Origin: Terriglobia bacterium
GTDB taxonomy: Bacteria > Acidobacteriota > Terriglobia > Bryobacterales > Bryobacteraceae
Length of the DNA stretch: 64,000 nucleotides
NCBI GenBank assembly: GCA_020073305.1
Contig: JAIQFK010000020.1
Coordinates: forward strand, 62,001-126,000
Direction of reading: 5' to 3'
In this document: positions 17,901-26,488 of the stretch, one piece after another
Position numbering within the stretch: position 1 is the first letter of the stretch
Layout of the letters: each line of letters starts with the position of its first letter
Position numbers and translations under genes: made by a program
Notes under the pieces: generated by a model
What the model saw: only the letters and a program-made list of their open reading frames with translations
Told to the model about the DNA's origin: nothing
Database searches by the model: none

Positions 17901-18264
17901 TGACCTCCACCTGCTCGGTCACCGTGCCGACGGGGAGCGTCAAGTCAACGCGCACCACCTTGTTGACATCCACGGCCACGTTGGATTGGAGCACTCTTTG
18001 AAAGCCGCTTTTCTCCGCGGTCACCGAGTAATTGCCGATCAGCAGCGAATTTGCGAGGTAATTGCCAGAACCATCCGTCAACAGCTTGACCCACTGTCCC
18101 GTGCTCGTGCTGGTAACGGTCACGGCGGCGGCAGGGATCACCGCGCCATTCTGATCCAACACGCTTCCGGCGATGGCTCCGCGATCCACCTGGGCGAAGC
18201 ACGAACTCGACAGGGCTGCAATCGACAACAAAAACACAGTGCGACACAAGCTTCGTGAGAGCAT
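14929..18264 (-). CDS. TonB-dependent receptor, Oar-like, with carboxypeptidase regulatory-like N-domain
   Basis: 1111 residues with a signal peptide ('MLSRSLCRTVFLLSIAALSS'). A CarboxypepD_reg-like domain (residues 28-110, 'GAIAGSVLDQNGAVIPAAAV') precedes the plug ('SLPLNGRNFMQLAWLGAG', 'LLDGVDNNEKGQG') and a 22-strand barrel ending in the aromatic residue of 'REIQFGLKWNF'. Oar-type receptors import large, often plant-derived, compounds with energy from TonB-ExbBD. They are multiplied to dozens of copies in Solibacter-type genomes. The substrate is unknown. It is transcribed away from the glycerophosphodiesterase gene. Confidence 0.93.
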   Translation of the reverse strand: MLSRSLCRTVFLLSIAALSSSCFAQVDRGAIAGSVLDQNGAVIPAAAVTVTSTSTGQWVKLLTDGSGNYLANSLLIGNYSVTAEKSGFQRVLQSNVAVDVNKVVRVDLTLPVGTVTEQVEVNATPPLVESETSSLGTVETPERIVSLPLNGRNFMQLAWLGAGANQGAQDNGPLRGTTDNNRPGIQVAVNGLTSFDNNFLLDGVDNNEKGQGTLAVQPPPDAIQEFRVEENTMKAEFGRGGATVNVVLKSGSNQFHGGAYEFLRNRELDARGFFDPQRPPFQRNQFGALLGGPIVHDRTFFFVDYQGTRIRKGVSFVNTVPTDKMRSGDFSELSATIYDPYTTDSQTALRQPINSSNPFVIPQSRINPVGQAVVNLFPHANLPGVFNNFVFTPKQVTDDDQYDVRLDHRISEHDNLFGHSAAQDVRFLKPAPLGDAGGCCQGFGSNIDGLEQSHAAGWTHTFGPALVNELSFAFVYWNINTLHLDSGKNRSQALGIPNANRGDLVTSGLSLFQISGFGYLGDSQYVPELATDHTYQFADTLSWVHGRHTLKLGGDIKRWTRNFYQAQAPFGRFGFTGTYTLDLTTGNGGNAIADMLLGVPTYSLQDGLTQRDLTNYWEMGLFAQDDWKVTRNLVVNLGLRYEIFSPVGGRVGNFDLQKAIVIDSFGPNAQANGGVKYDMHDFGPRFGLAWSPFGSTHTVIRSAFGMFYAPEGNIFNDLGENPPVLEFYFKAPNPAAIPTPASLISAGFPDQLPGIDPLHPSGQIKTTGPRRLMPRVLEWNFDVQHQLPGNMVLDIAYVGTRGTRLWDNESSDLNQAPQPLDSNFGPAPNYGRPYYSVQPNLASILPIDYSRFDMFYNGLQAKLEKRFSRGLTFRGAYTWSKDIGTSQGTPGSAVQNSFDTKLERGYVQPDFRHRFAASAVYQLPFGKGKTFGQSWNRAADLAFGGWELSSIAVARTGEATTAILSNDFTNTGSFAPWPDRIHDPYDFSFGQDVQAAMGCPVGHQSPQCWYNPAAFTVPALAPGQKFAHQFGNGGSGNLRGPGQVNFDVGLMKDFSLTEHQTLSFRAEFFNIANHPQFKLPNTNPDVSGGAAITATLPDNQREIQFGLKWNF

Positions 18265-18385
18265 GCGCCGATCCTAGTGATCCACTGTTACGGTGTGATG
18301 ACGGCACGGTAAATGAGCGATGACGAGCGAAATTTTACGCGTCTTTCACACAAGAGAAATGCTCTCGCGGTATAGAATCGGCAGT

Positions 18386-19198
18386 ATGCGAATCGTATCT
18401 TGTGCGTTTCCCGCAGGCGCAGCCATCGCCATCCTGTGCATCTCGGTTCTTGGCGGTCCGAACCGCGAATCGAAGAGTCCGGGGAGAACGATCCTGACCA
18501 GCGCGCACCGCGGCGAGCACCTCAAGCACCCTGAGAATTCACTGCCCGCGATCCAGGCAGCGATTGACGCCGGCGTAGACTACGTGGAGTTGGATGTGCG
18601 CACGTCCTCCGACGGTTACCTCGTGCTGATGCACGATCCCACGGTGGATCGCATGACCAACGGCAAGGGCGCCATCCGGGACATGACGTTCGCAGACATC
18701 CGGAAGCTGGATCTGGGAGCCCGCTTTCCCGGAAAGTTCCCTGATCTGCAAGTTCCGACCTTCGACGAAGCGCTTGAACTGTGCAAGGGCAAGATGGGGA
18801 TTTATGTCGATACAAAAAATGCCGCGCCTAAAGATCTGATCGCGGCAATCGAGCGGCACGACATGGGAGACCACGTGATGTTCTGGTCAGAGCATGTCAA
18901 CTTTCTCAAACAGATCGCCGAACTGCGGCCATCCTGGAAATTAATGCCGGAGGCGTTCAACCCGGAACACGTTCGCGAGTTGATGACCGTCCTTCATCCC
19001 CAGGTGCTCGGGTTCGATCAGCGGGACTTCAATCCTCGTACGATCGCGGCGGCCCACGAAGCCAACGCCGGAATTTTCGTGGATCTCAACAGTCCGCAAG
19101 ATTGGGACGACGGAATTGCTGCCGGCGCAGCCGGGATTCAAACCGACTGGCCCGCCGAACTCGTGGCCTATCTCCGCGCCCGGGGATACCACAAATAA
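18386..19198 (+). CDS. Glycerophosphodiester phosphodiesterase family protein
   Basis: 270 residues. An N-terminal hydrophobic segment ('FPAGAAIAILCISVLGG') should export or anchor it. The GDPD TIM-barrel shows the catalytic His pair and metal ligands: 'SAHRGEHLKHPENSLPA' (first His, metal Glu), 'YVELDVRTSSDGYLVLMHDP' (metal Glu/Asp, second His), then 'VPTFDEALELCKGKMGIYVD'. The C-terminal 'GIQTDWPAELVAYL' is also typical. The family hydrolyses glycerophosphodiesters to glycerol-3-phosphate and an alcohol. ATG 18386 is preferred because upstream in-frame starts add no signal-like sequence. Confidence 0.9.
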   Translation: MRIVSCAFPAGAAIAILCISVLGGPNRESKSPGRTILTSAHRGEHLKHPENSLPAIQAAIDAGVDYVELDVRTSSDGYLVLMHDPTVDRMTNGKGAIRDMTFADIRKLDLGARFPGKFPDLQVPTFDEALELCKGKMGIYVDTKNAAPKDLIAAIERHDMGDHVMFWSEHVNFLKQIAELRPSWKLMPEAFNPEHVRELMTVLHPQVLGFDQRDFNPRTIAAAHEANAGIFVDLNSPQDWDDGIAAGAAGIQTDWPAELVAYLRARGYHK

Positions 19199-19224
19199 GC
19201 CACGCCTGCGCGGCGCCGGCGCGC

Positions 19225-20850
19225 CTATTTACGCAGCGCCTTCGCATCAACACCGCCTTGATGAATGATCAGGTGATTCACTTTGCCTTGAGCGTCCTTC
19301 ACGAATTCTACTTGCGCGTCCACCACCTTCAGGAAGAAACGGGTCTCGCTCTCGGCGAATAAGGGAAACTTCGGTTGCCCGGTGATCTGAGTCATCAGCG
19401 CATCGCCTTCCACGGTCATCGTGACATCCACATTCGGCTCCAGCGCGTAGGTGCCGGCATACTGCGCCAGGATCTTCGGGTCAACCTTGATCTCCTTCCG
19501 CGGAGGCGGTGCTTCTGCCTTATCGCTAATGCGTGGCGCCTTCTGGTCGCGCCCATTTTGGTGCAGCACCAAAGCCGTGACGGCGCCGCTCGCGTCCTTC
19601 AGAAATTCGATTTCGGCATCGACCACCTTCAGGAAGAACAGGCTCTCGGATTCAGGAAAGATGGGGTAGGTGTTCTGGCTCCCTAACTTCTCGGACAATT
19701 GATCACCGTCTATGGTGATCAGCATGTTGTCGCCTGGAGCGAGCTGATAGGTGCCCACGTAGCGGGCCAGGATCTTCGAGTCAACCTTGACCTCCTTCCG
19801 CTCGGTCTGCAACTTGACCGTCTCGCCGTGGGCTATGGCTCCCAGTTTTATTGCGATATCCTCAACCGCTTGCCCGTTCACGTTGCCCAGCACCACGACC
19901 GTGAGCTTGTCCTCGGGATAGTAGGCCAACTCTGTGTTGAACCCTTCAATGCCCCCGCCGTGTTCGATCACCTTGCGACCGCCCTTGGCTTCCACCTGCA
20001 ATCCGAAAGCGTAGTTGTCCTTGAACGGCGTAGTCATTTTCTCGAGCGACGCCGCACTTAACACCTTCCCTCCGAAGAGACCTTGTTCCCATTTCGAGAG
20101 ATCCTCGGTGGTGGAGTAGAGCGCGCCTGCAGCGTGCGGAACGCTCATATGAATGAAGCCGGCATTCTCTAGTCCCTTGTCGCCGTGCACATATCCGGAT
20201 GCCCGGTGCGCGATGACGGCGGAATTGGAATCGTAACCGGAATCCTTCATGCCGAGCGGAACGAAGATGTTCTCGGTCACGAATTTCTCGTAGCTGCCAC
20301 CGGTGATCTTTTCGATCAGGTATCCGAGCAGCACATATCCCGAGTTGCTATAACTCCACTTTTCACCAGGCTCGAAATCGAGCGGCTTATCACGGAAGCG
20401 CGCCACCAATTGCTCAGCCGTGGTGGCGAACGGCTCGAGCTTCGCATAGTCGGGAAAGCTGGTGAAGCTCGGAATGCCTGAGGTGTGAGTCAACAGGTGG
20501 AAGATCGTGATCTTGTCCCAAGCCGCGGGAGCGTCGGGCAGGACCTTCTTCACCGGATCGTTGACGCTTAACTTGCCGCGTTGTTCGAGCAGCAGGATTG
20601 AGGCGGCCGTGAACTGTTTGGTAATAGATCCCAGCCGGAACTTGGTCGCAGGCGAATTGGGAATGTTCCATTCCACGTTGGCAGAGCCGTAGCCTTCGCT
20701 GAGAAGTACCTGGCTTCCGCGCGCGATCAGCACCGAGCCCATGAACGACTGGTTGGCCGCATAGGATTGAACCACCTGCTCCATGCGAGTGACATCCTGA
20801 GCCAGGCAGGCAACTGCCAGCAGAGCAAGAACGAGCAGGCGGGAGAGCAT
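19225..20850 (-). CDS. Serine hydrolase of the class C beta-lactamase fold with duplicated C-terminal module
   Basis: 541 residues with a signal peptide ('MLSRLLVLALLAVACLAQ'). The catalytic domain (about 20-350) has SxxK in 'LGSITKQF', YxN in 'WSYSNSGYVLLGYLIEKIT' and 'EHGGGIEGF' in place of KTG. This motif set is typical of esterases and D-amino peptidases rather than true beta-lactamases. Two copies of a roughly 85-residue module follow, beginning 'SKILARYVGTYQLAPGDNML' and 'PKILAQYAGTYALEPNVDVT', each with 'LFFLKVVDAEIEFL' or 'RFFLKVVDAQVEFV'. They resemble DUF3471 lipocalin-like domains. Convergent with the upstream phosphodiesterase. Confidence 0.9.
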   Translation of the reverse strand: MLSRLLVLALLAVACLAQDVTRMEQVVQSYAANQSFMGSVLIARGSQVLLSEGYGSANVEWNIPNSPATKFRLGSITKQFTAASILLLEQRGKLSVNDPVKKVLPDAPAAWDKITIFHLLTHTSGIPSFTSFPDYAKLEPFATTAEQLVARFRDKPLDFEPGEKWSYSNSGYVLLGYLIEKITGGSYEKFVTENIFVPLGMKDSGYDSNSAVIAHRASGYVHGDKGLENAGFIHMSVPHAAGALYSTTEDLSKWEQGLFGGKVLSAASLEKMTTPFKDNYAFGLQVEAKGGRKVIEHGGGIEGFNTELAYYPEDKLTVVVLGNVNGQAVEDIAIKLGAIAHGETVKLQTERKEVKVDSKILARYVGTYQLAPGDNMLITIDGDQLSEKLGSQNTYPIFPESESLFFLKVVDAEIEFLKDASGAVTALVLHQNGRDQKAPRISDKAEAPPPRKEIKVDPKILAQYAGTYALEPNVDVTMTVEGDALMTQITGQPKFPLFAESETRFFLKVVDAQVEFVKDAQGKVNHLIIHQGGVDAKALRK

Positions 20851-20945
20851 GATTGGGTATAGCGTTTTTCAAGGTTGAAAACAAGGAGCGGCCGAGAGAG
20901 TCAACGCAACATCCCCTCCGGAAGATAGAATGCAAGTGGAACGCC

Positions 20946-23900
20946 ATGCTGCGCGCCACGAGGCTCATTGCCGTCTTGATCGCTGGGGGCTGGTCCATTC
21001 TAATCGCACAGCCGGAAAGCGCTTCCTGGCAGGGGACGCTGCGAGATGCGGGAGCCAGGCCCGTAATCAACGCCGTTGTCCGGCTGGAAAACGCGCAGCA
21101 GACCTGGGTCGCCAACACCGATTCCAGCGGTATTTTCCGCTTTGCAAGTCTCGCGCCGGGCAGTTACTCGGTTTCGGTCCTCCAGGGAGAACGGGCGGCC
21201 CGCCTGCAAACGAAAATCGATTTCCCAGCGGGTGCGCATCTCGAGACCTTGCTCGAACTCACTACGGCGGGCGGAGCCGAGGTTCTTACCGCGACACAGA
21301 TCCAGGGGACATCTGCAACGGGCGGTGAACACCTGTCCAGCAGGCGCGTCGCCGGACTCCCTCTCAACAAACGCGATTTCAGCCAACTGTTGTTGCTGGC
21401 TTCTGGCACTCAGACCGACACGAACGGCGCTGCCAACTTCACGCAGCAATTCGCCGTGAATGGACAGCGCGGCACGGCAGCGGTGTTCGCCATGGACGGA
21501 ATCGATTCCACGGATCCCGAAATGGGCGGCGCCACTTTTTCGAATTTCAATGTCGATGCCATCCAGGAGATTCAGGCGAGTTCCGGAGTGCTGCCCGCCG
21601 AAATCGGGCACGGCGCCGGCAGTTTCACCGACATCATCACAAAATCCGGCACCGATCAGATTCACGGAGCCGTTTTTGAATTCGTGCGCAATGCGGCCTT
21701 TGACGCCCGCAATTTTTTCGACCGGCGCTCTGTGGCGAGTCCAGGCCGCCTGCCGCCGTTTCAGCGCAACGAGTTCGGATTCACCAATGGCGGTCCGGTG
21801 GTGCTGCCCGGCATCTATGATGGCCGTGGACGCACTTATTATTTCGGCCAGTATCAGGGTTTCCGGCAAGTGCTGGGAACCACGCAGGTGTTTCCCGTGC
21901 CGACACCCGACGAGCGCCGCGGATTGGATTCCACCGCGTTTCCAGGCGACACGCTCAGGGTTCCGGTCAACGCGCAGATCGCCTCGATTCTGGCGCGCTA
22001 CCCGTTGCCCAACGATGCCCAGGGGCCTTATGGTGCGCGAACCCATGCCACCTCTTCCAAAGTAACCACCGTCACCGATCAGTTCTCGATTCGTATCGAT
22101 CACCGGATCTCAGATAAGGCGCAACTATTCGGCCGCTTCAATCTCAACAATGTCACGGGACCGGTAACGAACCCCGATCAGACCGCCATCGATGCGAGTT
22201 TCGGGATTCGCTTTCTGGACCGGCAGCGAAACCTCGGTCTGACTTACACCCGGAACGTTTCTCCGCACCTCATCCTGGAATTCTCTCTCGGCTACATCCG
22301 GAGCACGCCGTTGTTCCCGCCCAGTAATCACAACGAGCCCGGGATCCTGTTTGGGGACAGCTCGTATGAGGCGTTCAACGCCCCTGGCGGAACCATCACC
22401 GGCACCTATGGCAATCTCTATCAAGGGCGCCAGAATGTCACGTATATCCACGGCTCTCACACTCTGAAGGCGGGATTCGAGGCCCGGTGGAACCGCGATA
22501 CAACGGTCTTCGGTCTTTCGCCCAACGGGCAATATACGTTTGGTGGAGGAACCGCCTATGCGACGGTACCGATCGTGTCGCAAAGCGGACGGCACAATAT
22601 TCAACCGGGCGATCCTCTTCCCGATTCGATGACTGGATTTTTGACCGCGACACCCTTTTCGTACACCATCGCGGTGTCTCCAGCCATGTTCCCGCAGGGT
22701 GATCACATTGGCTGGACCGGCGTGCAGCGCGAAGCTTACGGAGCGTATTTGCAGGACACCTGGAAAGCCGCGGCCCGGCTGACGATCAATTACGGCTTGA
22801 GGTACGAAGTCAGTACACCGATTCATGAACCGGCCGACAGAACCTCGGGACCCGTGTTTGCGAATGTGCCTGGAGGGGGCGTCGAGCAGAAACTGCTGGT
22901 GAATCTTCAGCCCGGTTACATTATGGACTGGAACGGCTGGGGCCCGCACCTCGCGGTCGATTATCAGGCGAGTCCCCGCCTCGCGTTGCACGCCGCCGGG
23001 TCTCTCACAACGGTTCTGGCGAATTTATTTCAGGATGACTTCCTGACTGCCGGGACCCCGTTCGTGGTGCTGCCGTACATCTCCGCCAAACCCGGAGCGC
23101 CGGTCCCGTTTGAAAACACCATCTCGCAATTCAACCTGCCAGTCGCTTATACGCCCGCAGGCCAGGCCATCTTTGCGACAGGCCGCACTACTGATGTTCC
23201 CCCCAACACGGTGATGGACGTGCAGCGTTACGAAGAGGATTTAGCCGCGGCGACACCCGGTCATCAGATCCGGGCCCTCACCGAGTTCGGAAACGACAGG
23301 AACTTCCGCAACGGCTACGTCGCCACTTATACCGCGGGTTTCGACCGCGATTTCGGCGAGGTCAAATGGTCCGCGGGATACGTGGCTACCGTGGGTGTGA
23401 AGCTGGATTCCCTGGCCTATCCCAACAGCTACGGAGGCGCCGATCCGGCTTTTGCGCCCTTCACGAAATTCGATGCGAAGGGACGGGTGTTGGGCGGATT
23501 CGGTAACGAGTCCATCGTCACCAATCGCTCTCACTCCACCTTTCACTCTTTGCAGACCAGCGTGCAGAAGACTTCCGCCCGCGCCGGTTTGGGGTTTCAG
23601 GCCAGCTACACGTTCAGCAAGTCGCTGGACGATGTCAGCGCCGTGCTCGGCGGCCTCCCGGGCTCGACTTCCGGAACGTTGCAGCAAACGGCTCCACAGA
23701 ACCCGTGGGACACGCGCGCCGAAAAAGGCCCGTCCACGTTCGATGTGCGCCACGCCCTGACCTTCAATCTGGTCGAGGAACTTCCCTTCGACCACTGGTG
23801 GCGGCCGAACCGCCTGACCTCCGGATGGCAATTGTTCGGTCTTTCGGCATTCGCCAGTGGCGCACCCTTCACGGTTTATTCCGGAATCCAGCAGACTGGC

Positions 23901-24311
23901 GCCGGATCCATGGGCGCGGACCGGCCGGATCAGTTAGGCCGTCCCGTTCTTTCGACCAGCCGCACGGTGCGGGAAGACTACTTTGGTTTGGGCGCCGCCA
24001 ATGCGTCGTTATTCTCCATTCCGCTTGATGTTCCGGGTGGAACCGGTCCCAATCACGGCCGCTTCGGGACTTTGGGGCGCAACACGTTTCGCGGGCCCCT
24101 CTTGCACAACGTGGATATATCCTTGATCAAAGAGACACCGCTCGTGCGGGAAGCGCTGAAGCTGCAGTTCCGCGCTGAAGTTTTCAATGTTTTCAACCTG
24201 GTGAACCTCGGTCTGCCCGCCAACATCGTGCTCGGCCCGGGCTTTGGCCTGATCAGCCGTACCGCCGCGCCATCGCGGCAAATCCAGTTCTCACTGAAGC
24301 TTTTGTATTGA
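20946..24311 (+). CDS. TonB-dependent receptor, Oar-like (second)
   Basis: 1121 residues from ATG 20946, where the signal peptide 'MLRATRLIAVLIAGGWSILI' begins. It has a carboxypeptidase regulatory-like domain (about 30-105), a plug ('AGLPLNKRDFSQLLLLASGT', 'FAMDGIDSTDPEMGGATFSN') and a C-terminal barrel ending 'SRQIQFSLKLLY'. Same family as the receptor at 14.9-18.3 kb but clearly diverged, so not a recent tandem duplication. The gene is divergent from the serine hydrolase (96-bp gap) and converges on ugd with a 3-bp gap. No regulatory partner (anti-sigma or ECF of the FecIR type) is adjacent. Confidence 0.92.
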   Translation: MLRATRLIAVLIAGGWSILIAQPESASWQGTLRDAGARPVINAVVRLENAQQTWVANTDSSGIFRFASLAPGSYSVSVLQGERAARLQTKIDFPAGAHLETLLELTTAGGAEVLTATQIQGTSATGGEHLSSRRVAGLPLNKRDFSQLLLLASGTQTDTNGAANFTQQFAVNGQRGTAAVFAMDGIDSTDPEMGGATFSNFNVDAIQEIQASSGVLPAEIGHGAGSFTDIITKSGTDQIHGAVFEFVRNAAFDARNFFDRRSVASPGRLPPFQRNEFGFTNGGPVVLPGIYDGRGRTYYFGQYQGFRQVLGTTQVFPVPTPDERRGLDSTAFPGDTLRVPVNAQIASILARYPLPNDAQGPYGARTHATSSKVTTVTDQFSIRIDHRISDKAQLFGRFNLNNVTGPVTNPDQTAIDASFGIRFLDRQRNLGLTYTRNVSPHLILEFSLGYIRSTPLFPPSNHNEPGILFGDSSYEAFNAPGGTITGTYGNLYQGRQNVTYIHGSHTLKAGFEARWNRDTTVFGLSPNGQYTFGGGTAYATVPIVSQSGRHNIQPGDPLPDSMTGFLTATPFSYTIAVSPAMFPQGDHIGWTGVQREAYGAYLQDTWKAAARLTINYGLRYEVSTPIHEPADRTSGPVFANVPGGGVEQKLLVNLQPGYIMDWNGWGPHLAVDYQASPRLALHAAGSLTTVLANLFQDDFLTAGTPFVVLPYISAKPGAPVPFENTISQFNLPVAYTPAGQAIFATGRTTDVPPNTVMDVQRYEEDLAAATPGHQIRALTEFGNDRNFRNGYVATYTAGFDRDFGEVKWSAGYVATVGVKLDSLAYPNSYGGADPAFAPFTKFDAKGRVLGGFGNESIVTNRSHSTFHSLQTSVQKTSARAGLGFQASYTFSKSLDDVSAVLGGLPGSTSGTLQQTAPQNPWDTRAEKGPSTFDVRHALTFNLVEELPFDHWWRPNRLTSGWQLFGLSAFASGAPFTVYSGIQQTGAGSMGADRPDQLGRPVLSTSRTVREDYFGLGAANASLFSIPLDVPGGTGPNHGRFGTLGRNTFRGPLLHNVDISLIKETPLVREALKLQFRAEVFNVFNLVNLGLPANIVLGPGFGLISRTAAPSRQIQFSLKLLY

Positions 24312-24314
24312 AAC

Positions 24315-25781
24315 TTACTTCGAACGCTCATCCACGAGCGTAGCCAATGAGTCCGCGGTGGACTCGGCGGTCTGCCCGTTGCGGGAGTTGAATCGCGGCC
24401 GGATGGAGCGGCCGATGCCGGTGTAATCCAGGCCGGCGCTGCGTGCGGTTTCCGGATCGTAGAGGTTGCGGCCGTCCACCAGAACCGGCTGCTGCATCAC
24501 GCAAGCGATCTGGGCCAGATCGAGCCCCCGGAACTCGTCCCACTCGGTGACCAGCACGGCGGCATCGGCCTCGAAGACCGCGTCCAACGCCGAATCGCAA
24601 TACTGAATCTTGAGCGCGGGATTCTGAGCGCGGCATGCCGGCATGGCGATGGGATCGTAGGCCTTCACTCGCGCGCCAAGCTGCACCAGGCGCTCGGCAA
24701 TCTGCAGGCTGGGAGCATCGCGCATGTCGTCGGTATCGGGCTTGAACGCCAGGCCCAGGAGCGCAATCGTCCGGCCCTTCAGGATGAACAGCTTCTCCTG
24801 CAGCTTCTGGATGACGACCTGACGCTGGGCGCGATTCACGGCCAGCGCGGCTTCGAGCAGGCGTGCCTGATAGCCGTACTCTTCGGCGGTGTGCAGCAAC
24901 GACTGGATATCTTTTCCGAAGCAGCTTCCACCCCAGCCCAAGCCGGTATTGAGAAACTTGGCGCCGATGCGCGTGTCCAGGCCGATGCCCGCCATCACTT
25001 CGATGGCGTCGGCGCCCACTCTCTCGCACAGATTGCCTACCTCGTTGGCGAAGCCGATCTTCATCGCCAGAAAGGTGTTGGCCGCGTACTTGATCATCTC
25101 GGCGCTGGTCAGGGTGGTGGCCACCAGGGGGACGTGCGTCATGTGTGCGGGACGCGGCAAAAACTCTGGCGCGTCGAAGGACTGCGCGGTTAATGGCGCA
25201 TAGAGCGCGCGCAGCGTGTTCAGAGTGTGATCTTCCTCCGCTCCCAACACGATGCGGTCGGGATATAGCGAATCGGAAATCGCGCACCCCTCGCGCAGAA
25301 ACTCTGGATTGCTGGCCACGCCGAAGCGGATACGCCTCTCTTCCTGCGGGTGCGTCTCACGAATGCCTTCGCGGACCAGCGTCTCCACCAGATTGCCGCA
25401 GCCCACCGGTACCGTTGACTTGTTCACCACGACGCGAAACCGCTCGCCATCCATCGCGGCCCCGATACTGCGGGCGGCCGATTCGAGATACGAGAGATTG
25501 GCCTCCCCGTTAGGCCGCGGAGGCGTGCCGACCGCAATGAAAATCACGTCGCTTTCCGACGCTGCCGGCGAAAGCTCCGTGGTGAAGTGGATCCCGCCGC
25601 GTGCCGACGCCGCTCGTAGCAGCTCCGTCAGGTGGGGCTCATAAATCGGCATTTCGCCGCGCTGCAACTTGGCGATTTTGTCCGCGTCCATGTCGACGCA
25701 ATGGACCTGATGCCCCAGATACGCCAGGCATGCCCCGGTCACAGTTCCCACGTACCCTGTTCCGATAACAGTTACTCGCAT
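24315..25781 (-). CDS. ugd: UDP-glucose 6-dehydrogenase
   Basis: 488 residues. The NAD-binding N-terminus is 'MRVTVIGTGYVGTVTGACLA', and the catalytic cysteine lies in 'TGLGWGGSCFGKDIQSL'. The C-terminal UDP-binding domain includes 'GLAFKPDTDDMRDAPSLQIA' and 'LVDGRNLYDPETARSAG'. The enzyme oxidises UDP-glucose to UDP-glucuronate, the donor of glucuronic acid and its derivatives for surface polysaccharides. It extends about 50 residues past the core, ending 'TLVDERSK'. ATG 25781 starts right at the Rossmann strand; the alternative at 25814 only adds 11 residues. It lies 32 bp downstream of the PilZ gene, so the two probably form an operon. Confidence 0.95.
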   Translation of the reverse strand: MRVTVIGTGYVGTVTGACLAYLGHQVHCVDMDADKIAKLQRGEMPIYEPHLTELLRAASARGGIHFTTELSPAASESDVIFIAVGTPPRPNGEANLSYLESAARSIGAAMDGERFRVVVNKSTVPVGCGNLVETLVREGIRETHPQEERRIRFGVASNPEFLREGCAISDSLYPDRIVLGAEEDHTLNTLRALYAPLTAQSFDAPEFLPRPAHMTHVPLVATTLTSAEMIKYAANTFLAMKIGFANEVGNLCERVGADAIEVMAGIGLDTRIGAKFLNTGLGWGGSCFGKDIQSLLHTAEEYGYQARLLEAALAVNRAQRQVVIQKLQEKLFILKGRTIALLGLAFKPDTDDMRDAPSLQIAERLVQLGARVKAYDPIAMPACRAQNPALKIQYCDSALDAVFEADAAVLVTEWDEFRGLDLAQIACVMQQPVLVDGRNLYDPETARSAGLDYTGIGRSIRPRFNSRNGQTAESTADSLATLVDERSK

Positions 25782-25813
25782 AGGTTTCGAGTTGTCAGGA
25801 GGGTTCGACCCCA

Positions 25814-26239
25814 TCAGGAAACAGCGCCAGCAGTCATTGTACGGCTTTTTGGCGTATGGACGCCAGCGGTGTGAAACTCGTGATACTCAGCTTTCACCGC
25901 AATGACTCTGGAGCCGCTGTCGCAGCGGACGATTTTCCCGCGCATGACCAATTTCAGGTTACAGATTCCCTGCAGCAGAAACGGCCAGCTCAAGGCGAGC
26001 TCGATCGGTCCCGTGGCCGGCAGCAGCTCGTCGGTTTCAAACAAAACGCCGCCGCTGCTGATGTTAAGGGTTCGACCGACTCCCAGCTGCTCCACCCGGC
26101 CTTTGTTCAGCAACTTGTATTGAAGCTCTAGGGTGATCGGATAACGCCCATTCAGTCGCTGCTCAGCTCGCTGCTGCTCAGACATAGTTGGAGCATGCGA
26201 TATGTGCGGCGACCTACGAGCGTCAGAAGTGGCTTGCAT
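25814..26239 (-). CDS. PilZ domain protein
   Basis: 141 residues. The c-di-GMP-binding pattern is present as 'RLNGRYPI' (RxxxR-like box) and 'NISSGGVLFET' (the DxSxxG box with Asn for Asp). Because the first conserved Asp is replaced, binding affinity is uncertain. I chose ATG 26239, which has AGGAGG just upstream (short spacing of 3 nt); ATG 26185 is an alternative. PilZ proteins pass c-di-GMP levels to exopolysaccharide or motility machinery; here the adjacent ugd points to exopolysaccharide control. Confidence 0.85.
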   Translation of the reverse strand: MQATSDARRSPHISHAPTMSEQQRAEQRLNGRYPITLELQYKLLNKGRVEQLGVGRTLNISSGGVLFETDELLPATGPIELALSWPFLLQGICNLKLVMRGKIVRCDSGSRVIAVKAEYHEFHTAGVHTPKSRTMTAGAVS

Positions 26240-26488
26240 GTTCCTCCTCATTTGAAACCAGACGCTGCCGGGGATTGCGAATCCCTCTGTTACTCTGTTT
26301 TTGGCAATTCTGGTTCCATTAGTACCAGAGCGTATAACCCATTTCGATAAATAGAGTTGCAGAAATCGAGCCGAACACACAGGCGTGCAGACTTCCCAAA
26401 CCTCGGGACTCCACCTCAGAAACTTGGATTTTGGTTAGAGAAATGCAACAGTTCGCGGCTACGCCACGTCCCAACAGGCTAGGCGCGG

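Noticed and set aside
19199-19224. GC-rich palindrome between two convergent genes as terminator
   Set aside because: The symmetry is mostly GC repeats without a defined stem-loop and T-run.
14929-24311. The two TonB receptors as a recent tandem duplication
   Set aside because: They are in opposite orientation, flank unrelated genes and differ through plug and barrel; they share only family architecture.
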